This document shows positions 1 to 7,996 of a stretch of 29,741 nt of DNA, in pieces. Each line of letters begins with the position of its first letter. Positions within the stretch are counted from its first letter, which is position 1. Location of the stretch: NCBI RefSeq assembly GCF_946480385.1, contig NZ_CAMLJP010000085.1:1-29741 (forward strand), given 5' to 3'. The notes beneath the pieces were generated by a model, which ran no database searches, was not told the DNA's origin, and saw nothing but the letters and a program-made list of their open reading frames with translations. This stretch comes from an uncultured Azospirillum sp. Lineage in GTDB: Bacteria > Pseudomonadota > Alphaproteobacteria > Azospirillales > Azospirillaceae. The position numbers and the translations under genes were made by a program.

Positions 1-70
1 CAATCGCGATCAGGCCGTAAATCGCCCCAAGCGACAAGCCGTTGATCAATTGCTGGAGAAAATAGTCCAT
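1..70 (-). CDS. livH: LivH-type branched-chain amino acid ABC permease, N-terminal fragment
   Basis: Only the first 23 codons are in the window; the gene runs off the left edge. They read MDYFLQQLINGLSLGAIYGL followed by IAI. This is the characteristic opening of LivH-family inner-membrane permeases of high-affinity branched-chain amino acid (HAAT) importers, where it begins the first transmembrane helix. The ATG is preceded at a short distance by GATGAGGAC, a fair ribosome site. LivH normally works with LivM, two ATPases and a periplasmic binding protein, none of which is visible here. Related permeases for urea (UrtB) or other amides share this start, so the substrate is not settled. The family call is strong for so short a piece. 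Confidence 0.8.
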   Translation of the reverse strand, partial: MDYFLQQLINGLSLGAIYGLIAI

Positions 71-392
71 GTCCTCATCCCACCTTCAGCGCGGCGCAAA
101 GGCAGGGTGCGGCGGCACGGGCACACTCGGCACACCGGTCTCGCAACAGCAGCCCCCTGTCTGGTGCAGCCCGTCCAGTCACCAAACGGAATGCCGTTTC
201 ATCGGGAGTTCCGTCTACTGGCCTGACGGACCATGATTTTTCCTGTTTGGAGGATGCTCCTGCAATCCGGCCGGGCCGTCGGGCAGGTGCTCCTCCTGAC
301 CTTTTCGGTAGTACCAGCCTGACGGATTTTTGCAAGACAGATTTGTGCTGCCCGCATGCGTGATCCCCCGGGGCGACCGGAGCCTGAAATGC
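71..392. other. Leader or intergenic region upstream of livH
   Basis: About 320 bases separate livH from the terminator of the upstream gene. No convincing protein gene lies here. Reading leftward toward livH there are two tiny overlapping reading frames, of 11 and 7 codons. The first has an AGGA six bases before its ATG near 235. Neither is rich in Leu, Ile or Val codons, so a classical attenuation leader is not supported. The 10-mer GCCTGACGGA occurs twice, at 221-230 and 317-326. I cannot place a sigma-70 or sigma-54 promoter with confidence. Confidence 0.4.
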
Positions 393-428
393 GAAACGCC
401 CCGCCGGCGGTTGCCGGCAGGGCGTTTC
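393..428 (-). terminator. Hairpin terminator of the Ala/Lys-rich exported protein gene
   Basis: GAAACGCCC at 393-401 pairs perfectly with GGGCGTTTC at 420-428, and a GCCGGC palindrome repeats inside the loop. It lies about 28 bases past the stop codon of the minus-strand gene ending at 457. The T-run after it is weak, so termination may be imperfect. Confidence 0.65.
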
Positions 429-456
429 TCGCAACGAACCAGAGATCGTTGAAGCG

Positions 457-1245
457 TCAGCGCACGGCGACCGACTGCTTGGCCGGGGCGGCGGCGACCT
501 TCTGCTTCGGCTTGGCCGCCGCGGCGGCCTTGGCCGGCTTCGCCTTGGCCTTGGCGGTGACGGCCTTCGCCGGGGCGGCCACAGGCGCCTGGGCGACGGC
601 ATAGTTGGTGTCCGGGCCGCTGACCGTCTTCACGTCGCAGAGCGGACGGCTGGCCAGATGCATCAGGCCGGCACCCTTCTCGTCGGTCGTCAGGGTGCGC
701 AGGTCGTCGGGCGTCAGGTCCTTGGCGGCGACCGAGCGATCGACGAAGTTGGCGCAGTATTGCGGAATGCCAATGGTGGCGGCGCGGCGGCTGATCTCGT
801 TCGCCAGCTCCGTCCGGAACATGTCGAACTGGCGCGTGGCGTTGCCGCCGCCCGACCGCTTGTAGAAGGCGATCAGCGACGCTTCCGAGTTGGACAGCAT
901 GGCGCGGTTCTTGACCGAGAAGTCCTGGTACAGGTCGAAGGGCTTCTTGTCCGGCATGACCGTGCGGCAGGTCAGACCGACCACCATCATCTCGGTGTGC
1001 AGGCGCATCATCTGCTCGGCCGCATATTCGGCGCGGTTGTAGCAGGCGGGCGTGGCCGGGCCGCTCGACTTGGCCGGGTGCGCCTTCGCGGCAGCCGGCT
1101 TCGCAGCGGCCGACTTCGCCGGCGGCTTCGCAGCCTCCTTGGCGGCGGCACTCGTGGGCGCGGGCAGGGCGAGCAGCGCGCCGAGGACGGCGGCGCCGGT
1201 CAGGGCTTTCAGGGACAGGCGGAGGGCGGCGCGCTGGCGACTCAT
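457..1245 (-). CDS. Exported protein with Ala/Lys/Pro-rich arms around a four-cysteine core; function unknown
   Basis: The 262-residue protein begins MSRQRAALRLSLKALTGAAV, a typical Sec signal peptide with a likely cut near residue 34. Residues about 35-62 and 216-258 are low-complexity Ala/Lys/Pro tracts resembling histone-H1 or AlgP-like tails. Between them (about 65-212) is a normal globular stretch with four cysteines at 68, 93, 164 and 203, which could form two disulfides in the periplasm. I do not recognise the core. The open frame extends further upstream, but the ATG at 1245 is the one directly before a signal peptide. The gene is transcribed away from the ROK kinase and ends at a hairpin terminator. 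The basic tails could bind an anionic envelope polymer or the cell wall; that is inference only. Confidence 0.75.
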   Translation of the reverse strand: MSRQRAALRLSLKALTGAAVLGALLALPAPTSAAAKEAAKPPAKSAAAKPAAAKAHPAKSSGPATPACYNRAEYAAEQMMRLHTEMMVVGLTCRTVMPDKKPFDLYQDFSVKNRAMLSNSEASLIAFYKRSGGGNATRQFDMFRTELANEISRRAATIGIPQYCANFVDRSVAAKDLTPDDLRTLTTDEKGAGLMHLASRPLCDVKTVSGPDTNYAVAQAPVAAPAKAVTAKAKAKPAKAAAAAKPKQKVAAAPAKQSVAVR

Positions 1246-1522
1246 CAGGGGCTCCGGTGGCGCGGTACGACAGGACGGGTTCGGGCGGGGATCGGCGTCG
1301 CCCGACAGTCGGCGACCTTCTACCCGAACGCCCGGGCGGGTCAATGGGATTTGCCCGCCGCTTGCGTTTTGTCCCATCATCGCGGCGGAGAGGCAACGCA
1401 GGTCCGTGCGGCCATCGGCGACAGGGTCATGCCCCTCCGGACAGGTATTGTGCCCGCCGCTGGACGGGGCGGGTCCGGCGACGCTATGGATGGACGTAGG
1501 ACAGTCGGACAGGTGACAGGGC

Positions 1523-2515
1523 ATGGCAGCCACCGGATCGCAATCGGCCGGAACGGGGTTCGGAACAGAGTATGCGAGCGGGCACCGCATCGGCATCGAC
1601 CTGGGCGGGACCAAGACCGAGGGCATCCTGCTCGACAGACAGGGAAACCAGTTGGCCCGCCACAGAGTTCCCACGCCGAAGGGAGAGTATGACGGCACGG
1701 TCGCGACCATCCGCGATCTGGTCGCCCGCCTGGAAGGCGAGATCCCCGGCGGGCACAGGGCGACGGTCGGGCTGGGCATTCCGGGCGCCATCTCTCCGGC
1801 GACCGGGCTGGTCAAGAACGCCAATTCCACCTGGCTGAACGGGCGCGATTTCACACGCGACCTGACCCAGGCACTCGGCCGGCCAGTGCGGGTCGAGAAC
1901 GACGCCAACTGTCTGGCGGTGTCGGAGGCGACCGACGGCGCCGGGGCCGGCTGCGGCGTGGTGTTCGCGGCGATCCTCGGCACCGGCTGCGGCGCCGGCA
2001 TCGTCGTGCATGGCCGGGTGCTGGGCGGGCGCAACGCCATCGCCGGGGAATGGGGGCACAACCCGCTGCCCTGGCCGACCGATGCCGAGCGTCCGGGACC
2101 GGCCTGCTATTGCGGCAGGCACGGCTGCCTGGAGACCTTCGTGTCCGGCCCCGCTGTGGCGGCGGACCATTTGGCTGCGACCAGCGAAAGGCTCGACGCC
2201 GCGACGATCCTCGCCCGCGCAGCCGATCCGTCCGCAGCCAACGACGGATGCAGGGCGACGGCGGACCGGCTGGTCGGCCGGCTCGCCCGTGGTCTGGCCG
2301 CGGTCGCCAACCTGCTGGACCCCGACGTCATCGTGCTCGGCGGCGGCCTGTCGAACGCCGAACTGCTGTACGAGCGGCTGCCGGCGGCGATGCAGCCCTG
2401 GGCCTTCAGCGACCGTCTGGACACGCCGGTACGCCGCGCCCGCCACGGCGATTCCAGTGGCGTGCGCGGCGCTGCATGGCTGTGGCGTCCCGGAGAGATG
2501 CCGGATGGGACCTGA
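1523..2515 (+). CDS. ROK-family sugar kinase
   Basis: This 330-residue protein is a cytoplasmic ATP-dependent sugar kinase of the ROK family (glucokinase, fructokinase, N-acetylglucosamine or N-acetylmannosamine kinase). The ATP-binding motif DLGGTK lies at residues 26-31. The sugar-binding and catalytic motif is ENDANC, then GEWGHN, and the zinc-binding ROK signature reads CYCGRHGCLETFVSG. The Gly-rich VIVLGGGLSN near the C-terminus completes the fold. The length is slightly above the usual 300 or so because of about 20 extra N-terminal residues. An internal start near 1572 is therefore possible, though the ATG at 1523 has an ACAGG just upstream. The motif set resembles fructokinase or NagK-type members, but the sugar cannot be read from sequence alone. 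No transporter or sugar operon adjoins it. Confidence 0.9.
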   Translation: MAATGSQSAGTGFGTEYASGHRIGIDLGGTKTEGILLDRQGNQLARHRVPTPKGEYDGTVATIRDLVARLEGEIPGGHRATVGLGIPGAISPATGLVKNANSTWLNGRDFTRDLTQALGRPVRVENDANCLAVSEATDGAGAGCGVVFAAILGTGCGAGIVVHGRVLGGRNAIAGEWGHNPLPWPTDAERPGPACYCGRHGCLETFVSGPAVAADHLAATSERLDAATILARAADPSAANDGCRATADRLVGRLARGLAAVANLLDPDVIVLGGGLSNAELLYERLPAAMQPWAFSDRLDTPVRRARHGDSSGVRGAAWLWRPGEMPDGT

Positions 2516-2525
2516 CCGGAGGGGC

Positions 2526-2933
2526 TTAGTCGGTCCGCGCGGTCCGCGGGGCGGGCGGGGCATCGGCGCTGCGCGGCGGAGCCGCCCCGCGCCGGGCGGC
2601 GGCGGGGTCGACCGGCGGCGGCGTCAGCGAGTGAGAGGCGGAATAATGCCGGCTCGTCTGCTTCACGTCGGTGCCGTAGCGCGTCATGCCGGCACGGTCC
2701 TTGCCAGCCTTGATCGCCCCCCAATGGGACGGGGCCGGGCCGGGGATCGGCTGCGCCTGATCCATGTTGCGCAGAAGCGGGCCGGTCGGGACCATCTGGT
2801 CATACACCCAGGGCGCATACTCCTGCTTCTGGGCATGGGCCGGCAGCGACAGCGTCACCATCGCCAGCGTGGCGGCAGCGGCGGAGATGGCGAACTTGAC
2901 GGCGGTTTCGGCAGAGGAGGCAACGCGGGTCAT
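2526..2933 (-). CDS. Small exported protein with Pro/Ala-rich tail; function unknown
   Basis: The 135-residue product has a clear signal peptide: a basic start MTRVASS, a hydrophobic core about 15-30, and cleavage after PAHA near residue 34. The mature part carries EYAPWVYDQMVPTGPL and a Trp/Gly/Pro-containing middle. It ends in a disordered tail rich in Pro, Ala and Arg (about 104-135). There are no cysteines and no recognised domain. The ATG at 2933 was chosen because AAAGG stands about ten bases before it and the signal peptide starts there, although the frame is open further upstream. It converges on the ROK kinase with a gap of only 10 bases. A secreted or periplasmic role is likely and nothing more can be said. 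Confidence 0.65.
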   Translation of the reverse strand: MTRVASSAETAVKFAISAAAATLAMVTLSLPAHAQKQEYAPWVYDQMVPTGPLLRNMDQAQPIPGPAPSHWGAIKAGKDRAGMTRYGTDVKQTSRHYSASHSLTPPPVDPAAARRGAAPPRSADAPPAPRTARTD

Positions 2934-3057
2934 CGAACAGGCGCCTTTCGTCCGGAAAAACGGATCGGAAGGGTCAGTCGAGCGGAAAGCACCCGCGCCG
3001 TCCAATGCGGAGGCGCATTACCCACCCCGGTCGCGGCATCCCCAAGCGGAGCAAACC

Positions 3058-3088
3058 CCCGTCCTTCCGATACGGACCGGAAGGCGGG
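3058..3088 (-). terminator. Terminator of the GT2 / LAB_N / ArnT-like operon
   Basis: CCTTCCG (3063-3069) pairs with CGGAAGG (3078-3084) around an 8-base loop. The stem continues after one bulged T as CCCG (3058-3061) with CGGG (3085-3088). It abuts the TAA stop codon at 3089. The minus-strand RNA then runs into a short T stretch, GGGTTTG. Confidence 0.6.
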
Positions 3089-4795
3089 TTATTGAGCCGG
3101 CAGCCGGTAGAGCGTCAGATGCAGGCGCTTGCCGGTGTTGTAATTGAAGCCCGACAGCTCCGCCAGCGGCAGCGGCGTGGCCGTGCCCAGGCTGTCCAGG
3201 AAGGCCGGCGCCTCCCGGTCCTCCACCAGGGCCAGCCCACAGGCGCGGTCGGCCGTCAGATGCGCGGCTGCCCCGGCGCCATGGACGAGCTTGGTCGGCG
3301 TGCCGAGCAGGAAGACCAGGCTCGGCTCCGAATAGCCGGCGGTAGCCACCACGCTGTCCGGGCAGGGCCGGACCTGCGCCACCGCGCGGGCGGCCTGCCG
3401 GCTGACCCACACACCGTCGATGTTCGGCAGAACGACGGCATAGGTCCCGGCATAGAGCAGCGCCGCGGCGCCAACACCGGCGGCCAGTCCGATCCTCCGC
3501 TCGCCCCGCAAAAGCGAGCGCAAGGACAGGGCGAAGAGACCGCCCACCGCCGGCACCAGCGCCACCCCGACCGGATCAATCCGGCGATCGACCAGCCAGG
3601 GAATCACGGCGACGGCCAGGGTGAGGGCGCCGAAGCCGATCACACCCAGCGCCACCGCGGCGGTGACCAGCCAGCGGCGCGGCCGTTCGTGGCTGCGGTC
3701 GAAATTGTCGATCAGGGCCGCGGCGGCCAGGGCCGCGATGGCTGGGAAAACCGGTAGGGTGTAGTGCAGGAGCTTGGTCGGCACCGCTTCGAACACCAGC
3801 CAGCTCGGGACGATCCAGGCGATGCAGAAGCGAACCGCGTCTAGCCGGCGCCGGGCCCACACCCAGGGAACCGCCAACAGCGCCAACAGCGACCAGGGGG
3901 CGAAGGTCACCCAGAAGGTGCCGAGATAATAGCCGGGCGGCAGCCCCTTGCCCTCCTGCCCGCCCGACACCTTGCCCAGCATGTCGTGGCCGACGGATTC
4001 GGCGAAGAAGGCGCCCTTGCTCTTGATGGCGATGGCGATCAGCCAGGGGGCGGCGATGGCGACGACGATGCCGAGCCCGGCCAGCGGCTTCAGACGCTTC
4101 AGCCAACCGGCCTCGCGGTCCCACAGCGCCAGCACCAGCGCCGTGCTGCCGGACACCAGCAGGACCATCGGCCCCTTGACCAGCACGCCGACGCCGGCGG
4201 CGATCCAGAAGACCAACGGCACCGTCCAGGCGGCCCGCCCGGCCGGAACCGGATCGCGGCGGCCAAGATAGAGATGGGCGAGTGCCGCCTGCCCGATCAC
4301 CACGGTGGCGAGCAGGACGGCGTCTGTCTTGGCCATCCGCGCCTCGACTCCCAGCACGACGCAGGACGCCATCATCAGTCCGGCGATGAAGCCGGCCGGG
4401 CCGCCGAACAGCCGCGCGGCCGTCCAGGCGCTGGCCAGAACCGCCAGGATCGCGCCCAGGAAGGAGGGAATGCGGTAGGTCCAGATGACCTTGTCGGCCC
4501 CGACCGGGATCCCACGCAACGCATCGGCCGCCGCGGTGGCGGCGCTCTGCAGCCAATAGATTCCGACCGGCTTCTTATAGCGGGTCTCGTCCTGGAAGCG
4601 GATGTCGACGAAGTTGCCGCTGTCCAGCATCTGGGAGGATGCCTGGGCGAAACGGGCCTCGTCGCGGTCGAAGGGCGGCAGTACCGTGAAGCCGGGCAGG
4701 AACAGCGCCGCGGCGATCAGCGCCAGCAGCGCATAGGCCCAGATTGGAAGATGGCTGGTCGGCAGGCGGCCGCGCTGCGGGGAAATCGCGGTCAC
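3089..4795 (-). CDS. ArnT-like GT39 membrane glycosyltransferase
   Basis: The 568-residue polytopic inner-membrane protein belongs to the GT-C glycosyltransferases of the ArnT/PMT (GT39) kind. These move a sugar from an undecaprenyl-phosphate carrier to an acceptor on the periplasmic face; in ArnT proper this is aminoarabinose to lipid A. The diagnostic acidic motif PPFDRDEARFAQ sits in the first periplasmic loop, followed by ETRYKKPVGIYWLQ and about a dozen hydrophobic helices. I chose a GTG start at 4795. It overlaps the stop of the upstream LAB_N gene by four bases (GTGA), which implies translational coupling, and it puts a signal-anchor helix right at the N-terminus. The longer open frame would read through the LAB_N gene out of frame. 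No ArnA or ArnB genes are present, so the donor sugar is unknown. Confidence 0.88.
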   Translation of the reverse strand: MTAISPQRGRLPTSHLPIWAYALLALIAAALFLPGFTVLPPFDRDEARFAQASSQMLDSGNFVDIRFQDETRYKKPVGIYWLQSAATAAADALRGIPVGADKVIWTYRIPSFLGAILAVLASAWTAARLFGGPAGFIAGLMMASCVVLGVEARMAKTDAVLLATVVIGQAALAHLYLGRRDPVPAGRAAWTVPLVFWIAAGVGVLVKGPMVLLVSGSTALVLALWDREAGWLKRLKPLAGLGIVVAIAAPWLIAIAIKSKGAFFAESVGHDMLGKVSGGQEGKGLPPGYYLGTFWVTFAPWSLLALLAVPWVWARRRLDAVRFCIAWIVPSWLVFEAVPTKLLHYTLPVFPAIAALAAAALIDNFDRSHERPRRWLVTAAVALGVIGFGALTLAVAVIPWLVDRRIDPVGVALVPAVGGLFALSLRSLLRGERRIGLAAGVGAAALLYAGTYAVVLPNIDGVWVSRQAARAVAQVRPCPDSVVATAGYSEPSLVFLLGTPTKLVHGAGAAAHLTADRACGLALVEDREAPAFLDSLGTATPLPLAELSGFNYNTGKRLHLTLYRLPAQ

Positions 4796-5127
4796 GATTT
4801 GCTCGGCACCGCGCCGTCGGCGCCCTGCGACTTCTTGTGGCTCCAGACGAAATAGACGTTGCGGGCGTAGATCACCAGACCCATGCCCTGCCCCAGCATG
4901 AAGACCGGGTCGAAGCGGTAGAAGGCATAGGCGAACAGCAGAACGCCGCCGCCCAGCGAGAAGTACCAGAACAGCTCCGGCACCACGCTGCGGCGCGCCT
5001 TCTCGCTGGCGATCCACTGCACGATGAAGCGCATGGTGAACATGAGCTGGGCGAAAAAGCCGATGCCGACCCAAACCAAGTCGGTGGTGCTTTGCCCCTG
5101 GAACCACGCTGCGGCGCGCTCAAGCAT
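4792..5127 (-). CDS. LAB_N (lipid A biosynthesis N-terminal domain) membrane protein
   Basis: This is a 111-residue protein with three likely transmembrane helices. The pattern matches the small LAB_N domain family found beside GT2 and ArnT-like glycosyltransferases: DLVWVGIGFFAQLMFTMRF, then IVQWIASEKARRSVVPELFW, then an aromatic third helix ending NVYFVWSHKK. The family's biochemical role is not established; it probably assists lipid-linked sugar transfer in the inner membrane. It is the middle gene of a three-gene minus-strand operon. It starts 37 bases after the GT2 gene ends, and its own stop overlaps the GTG of the ArnT-like gene. The full domain is present, so this is a normal stand-alone member and not a truncated gene. 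Confidence 0.85.
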   Translation of the reverse strand: MLERAAAWFQGQSTTDLVWVGIGFFAQLMFTMRFIVQWIASEKARRSVVPELFWYFSLGGGVLLFAYAFYRFDPVFMLGQGMGLVIYARNVYFVWSHKKSQGADGAVPSKS

Positions 5128-5164
5128 CGTAAAATCCTGTCCCGAAAGGGTCGGTGAAAGTCCG

Positions 5165-5926
5165 TCAGAGGCGTTCGGAGACCGGGGACAGCTTCGTCCG
5201 CCGCTTCAGCCAGTAAACGCCCAGCAGATCGACCACGCCGATCAGCCCGCGCCGCCAGTTGTTGTATTTCGACACGCCGCGCTCGCGCGGGCGATGGTTC
5301 ACCGGCACATAAGCCACCGGATGGCCATGGGCGCGGAAGAGCGCCGGCAGGAACCGGTGCATCGCCCCGAAGAAGGGCAGGTCGAGGAAGGCGTCGCGGC
5401 GAAACAGCTTCAATCCGCAGCCGCTGTCGGTGCAGCCGTCCTGCAGGAAGGACTGGCGGACGGCGTTGGCGAACTTGGAAGCCCAGCGCTTGGACAGCGT
5501 GTCCTGCCGCTTCTTGCGCAGGCCGCCGACCAGCACCGGCGCACCGGCCTCTCCGGTCGACACCAGGGCGAACAGCGCCGGAATGTCGGCCGGGTCGTTC
5601 TGGCCGTCGCCGTCCAGCGTCACCACGAACTCGCCGCGCGCCGCCTTGACGCCGCTGCGCACCGCCGCACTCTGGCCGGAGCGGCGGACATGGCGCAGCA
5701 CGCGCAGCCGGCCGGCATCCACCGCCGCGGCAAGGCGCGCCTGGGTGTCGTCGTCCGACTGGTCGTCGACGAAGATGATCTCGAAACCGCCGACCGGAAG
5801 CAGTGCCCGCTCAATCTCTTCGAGCAGCGGCAGCACATTCTCGGCCTCGTTGAAAACGGGGACAACGACCGACAGCCGCACCGGCTGGCCGTTCTCCGGA
5901 TAAATGCTCACGGTTTGCCATCCCAT
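5165..5926 (-). CDS. GT2 glycosyltransferase (polyprenyl-phosphate sugar transferase, ArnC/DPM1-like)
   Basis: The 253-residue protein is a GT-A family 2 glycosyltransferase. LSVVVPVFNEAENV opens the nucleotide-binding fold, VDDQSDDDT is the first acidic motif, LDGDGQNDPADIP carries the DXD-type metal-binding aspartates, and a conserved RERGVSKYNNWRR motif follows. Members such as ArnC and DPM1 charge undecaprenyl or dolichyl phosphate with a sugar at the cytoplasmic face. Here that lipid-linked sugar would feed the ArnT-like enzyme two genes downstream. Start choice is open: the ATG at 5926 is used here, but a GTG at 5911 has a better purine stretch (GGGATGG) before it. No C-terminal membrane helices are evident, unlike ArnC itself. 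Confidence 0.87.
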   Translation of the reverse strand: MGWQTVSIYPENGQPVRLSVVVPVFNEAENVLPLLEEIERALLPVGGFEIIFVDDQSDDDTQARLAAAVDAGRLRVLRHVRRSGQSAAVRSGVKAARGEFVVTLDGDGQNDPADIPALFALVSTGEAGAPVLVGGLRKKRQDTLSKRWASKFANAVRQSFLQDGCTDSGCGLKLFRRDAFLDLPFFGAMHRFLPALFRAHGHPVAYVPVNHRPRERGVSKYNNWRRGLIGVVDLLGVYWLKRRTKLSPVSERL

Positions 5927-5989
5927 TCGCCAAACGGGCGGCAAATTACTCTCGCGGCGCGGCGAACGGTAGCGGAAAAGGATGAGACC

Positions 5990-6012
5990 GAAGCGGGGCA
6001 GATCCCCGCTTC
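5990..6012 (-). terminator. Terminator of the HtrA/DegP-like gene
   Basis: GAAGCGGGG (5990-5998) pairs perfectly with CCCCGCTTC (6004-6012) around a 5-base loop, 28 bases past the stop of the protease gene. The minus-strand transcript continues into CATCCTTTTCC, a modest T-run. Confidence 0.7.
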
Positions 6013-6040
6013 CGCCCGATCCGGCTCCGCAGCGGCCGGA

Positions 6041-7627
6041 TTACCCCTTCCGGCCGTCTAGCGGAAGCGGGACATAGCGCAGGTCGCCGCCGCGGCTGAC
6101 CAGCATCAGCAGGGTCTTGCGCCCGTCCTCCTTCGCCTTGGCGATGCGGGATTCGAGGTCGGCGGGGGTCGCCACCGGCTCCTGTCCCGCCTCGACGATG
6201 ACGTCGCCGAGATCGAGCCCGCGCTGGGACGCGGCGCTGTCGCGGTCGACCTCCGTCACCACCAGCCCGTCGACATCGTCGGCGATGGAGAAGGTCTGGC
6301 GCAGGCCGGGAGTCAGCGGGGCGAGCTTGAGGCCCAGGGCCGACTTGCTCTCCTCCGGCTGGGCGGAGCGGGGGGCGCCGCTGGATCCGGACAGCGCCAC
6401 CTGCTGCGGCTCGTTGCGCAGCTCGCCAATCGTGACCTGGACCGTTTCCTCCTTGCCGCCGCGCAGCAGGGTCATCGGTACGGTGCTGCCGATCCGGGTG
6501 GAGGCGACGATGCGGGGCAGCTGGCGCATCTGTTCCAGCGGATCGCCGTTGAAGGCGGTGATGACGTCGCCCTGGCGCAGGCCGGCCGACGCCGCCGGGC
6601 TGTCGGGCGACACGCTGGTGACCAGGGCGCCGCCGGTGCCGTCCGTACCCAGGCTTTCGGCGATGTCCGGCGTCACGCGCTGGACCTGGACGCCGAGCCA
6701 GCCGCGCCGCACCTTTCCGCCATCCTTCAACTGGTCGATGATCGGTTGGGCCAGCGAGGATGGAATGGCGAAGCCGATGCCCACCGAGCCGCCGGTCGGC
6801 GAATAGATGGCGGTGTTGATGCCGATCACCGCGCCGCTGGCGTCATAGAGCGGGCCGCCGGAATTGCCGCGGTTGATGGCGGCGTCGGTCTGCAGATATT
6901 CGTCGTAGGGGCCCTGCTGGATGTCGCGGGCGCGGGCCGACAGGATGCCGGCGGTCACCGACCCGCCGAGACCGAAGGGATTGCCGATGGCGACCACCCA
7001 GTCGCCGACCTCCACGGATTTGCTGTCTCCCCAATGGGCGGCGGTCAGCGGCTTGTCGCTTTCGACCTTCAAAAGCGCAAGGTCGGTCGGAGCATCGGAC
7101 CCCACCAGCTTCGCCGGCAGCTTGGTCCCGTCATGCAGGGTGACGGCGATTTCCGCCGCGTCGGCCACCACATGGTTGTTGGTGACGATCAGGCCCGACG
7201 GATCGATGATGAAGCCGGAGCCGAGCGCCATGCTCGGCAGGCCGGGCGGAGTGCCGGGCGGAGCGGCGTCGGGAGACTCATCCCCCTGTCCTCCCCTCTG
7301 GCGGTTGCGGAATTCGCGGAAGAACTCCTCCAGCGGCGACCCGGGCGGCAGGTCCAACCCCTCCGGCAGCCGGCCGCCGCCGGCCGAGGCCTGGGGCGCC
7401 TGGGTGCTGGAGATGTTGACGACCGTGTCGATCTGCGTCCGGGCAAGGTCGCGGAAGGACGGCGGCGCATAGGTCCTGCTCGCCCCCGGCTGCGCGGTGG
7501 CGGAGGCGTCCTGTGCAGCCGCAGGCAGCACCGGCAAAAGGACCGCGCCGGACAGCAGCGCGCACAGCGCCGCGGCCGGAAGGCGTCGGAAGATCGGATA
7601 CGAGCGCGGCACGGACGCATGCGGCAT
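6041..7627 (-). CDS. DegP/HtrA-type periplasmic serine protease (Do family)
   Basis: The 528-residue protein has a signal peptide (about 1-38, ending VLPAAAQ), a trypsin-like protease domain and two PDZ domains. The catalytic triad is visible: His152 in TNNHVV, Asp182 in TDLALLKV and Ser256 in GNSGGPL. PDZ1 starts near RRGWLGVQVQRVTP and PDZ2 near GLKLAPLTPGLRQ. Such enzymes degrade or refold damaged envelope proteins. A Gln- and Gly-rich loop with charged residues before the protease core (about 80-125) is longer than in E. coli DegP and typical of alphaproteobacterial Do proteases. The ATG at 7627 is preceded by GGAG at a good distance and starts the signal peptide directly. It is a single-gene unit with its own hairpin terminator. 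MucD or DegQ would be alternative family names. Confidence 0.93.
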   Translation of the reverse strand: MPHASVPRSYPIFRRLPAAALCALLSGAVLLPVLPAAAQDASATAQPGASRTYAPPSFRDLARTQIDTVVNISSTQAPQASAGGGRLPEGLDLPPGSPLEEFFREFRNRQRGGQGDESPDAAPPGTPPGLPSMALGSGFIIDPSGLIVTNNHVVADAAEIAVTLHDGTKLPAKLVGSDAPTDLALLKVESDKPLTAAHWGDSKSVEVGDWVVAIGNPFGLGGSVTAGILSARARDIQQGPYDEYLQTDAAINRGNSGGPLYDASGAVIGINTAIYSPTGGSVGIGFAIPSSLAQPIIDQLKDGGKVRRGWLGVQVQRVTPDIAESLGTDGTGGALVTSVSPDSPAASAGLRQGDVITAFNGDPLEQMRQLPRIVASTRIGSTVPMTLLRGGKEETVQVTIGELRNEPQQVALSGSSGAPRSAQPEESKSALGLKLAPLTPGLRQTFSIADDVDGLVVTEVDRDSAASQRGLDLGDVIVEAGQEPVATPADLESRIAKAKEDGRKTLLMLVSRGGDLRYVPLPLDGRKG

Positions 7628-7996
7628 GGACGGTCTCCGCAAAAAACGGTTGGGGCTGTTCTGCAACTGAAAACACGCCACCCCCCGTCCGGGGTCCATC
7701 GTGCTTTTCAAAAGTCGGCAATCGAAAGATGCCGGCGGCCGGCGTCCGCGACCGGGGGTTTACGGCGACTTGCGTGTTTTAAAATCCCCGGTCCCCACCA
7801 AGCGTCGTACGCTGTTGTGACACCGGATACAAAATCACGATTCCGTGCAAAGTTATGCTGGCATTTTTGAGAAGAGTTTCCGATAGTCGTCCATACCGAA
7901 AACATCGCCCGCCAGCGTGAAGCCTCGATGCTGCTGACGCACGCGCCCGCGTGGTCCCGCGTCGGAAGCGTGCGGTCCGGGTGGACATGCTGACGA
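7628..7996. other. Divergent intergenic region between the HtrA-like and helix-turn-helix genes
   Basis: About 370 bases, clearly less GC-rich than the flanking genes around 7770-7880. It must hold the promoters of two divergent genes. A GATTTTAAAACAC-like AT patch lies near 7777-7788 and an AT-rich stretch near 7830-7880. I could not assign convincing -35 and -10 pairs. No small gene with a credible ribosome site is seen. Confidence 0.4.

Noticed and set aside
317..336. Sigma-54-like pattern CTGACGGATTTTTGCA
   Set aside because: It lacks the GG of the -24 element and points away from livH toward a terminator.
1246..2061. N-terminal extension of the Ala/Lys-rich exported protein, up to about 270 residues longer
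   Set aside because: The extension runs antisense through the ROK kinase gene, and the internal ATG at 1245 begins a clean signal peptide.
4796..5107. Longer start for the ArnT-like protein
   Set aside because: It would be translated out of frame through the well-supported LAB_N gene; the GTGA overlap gives the better start.
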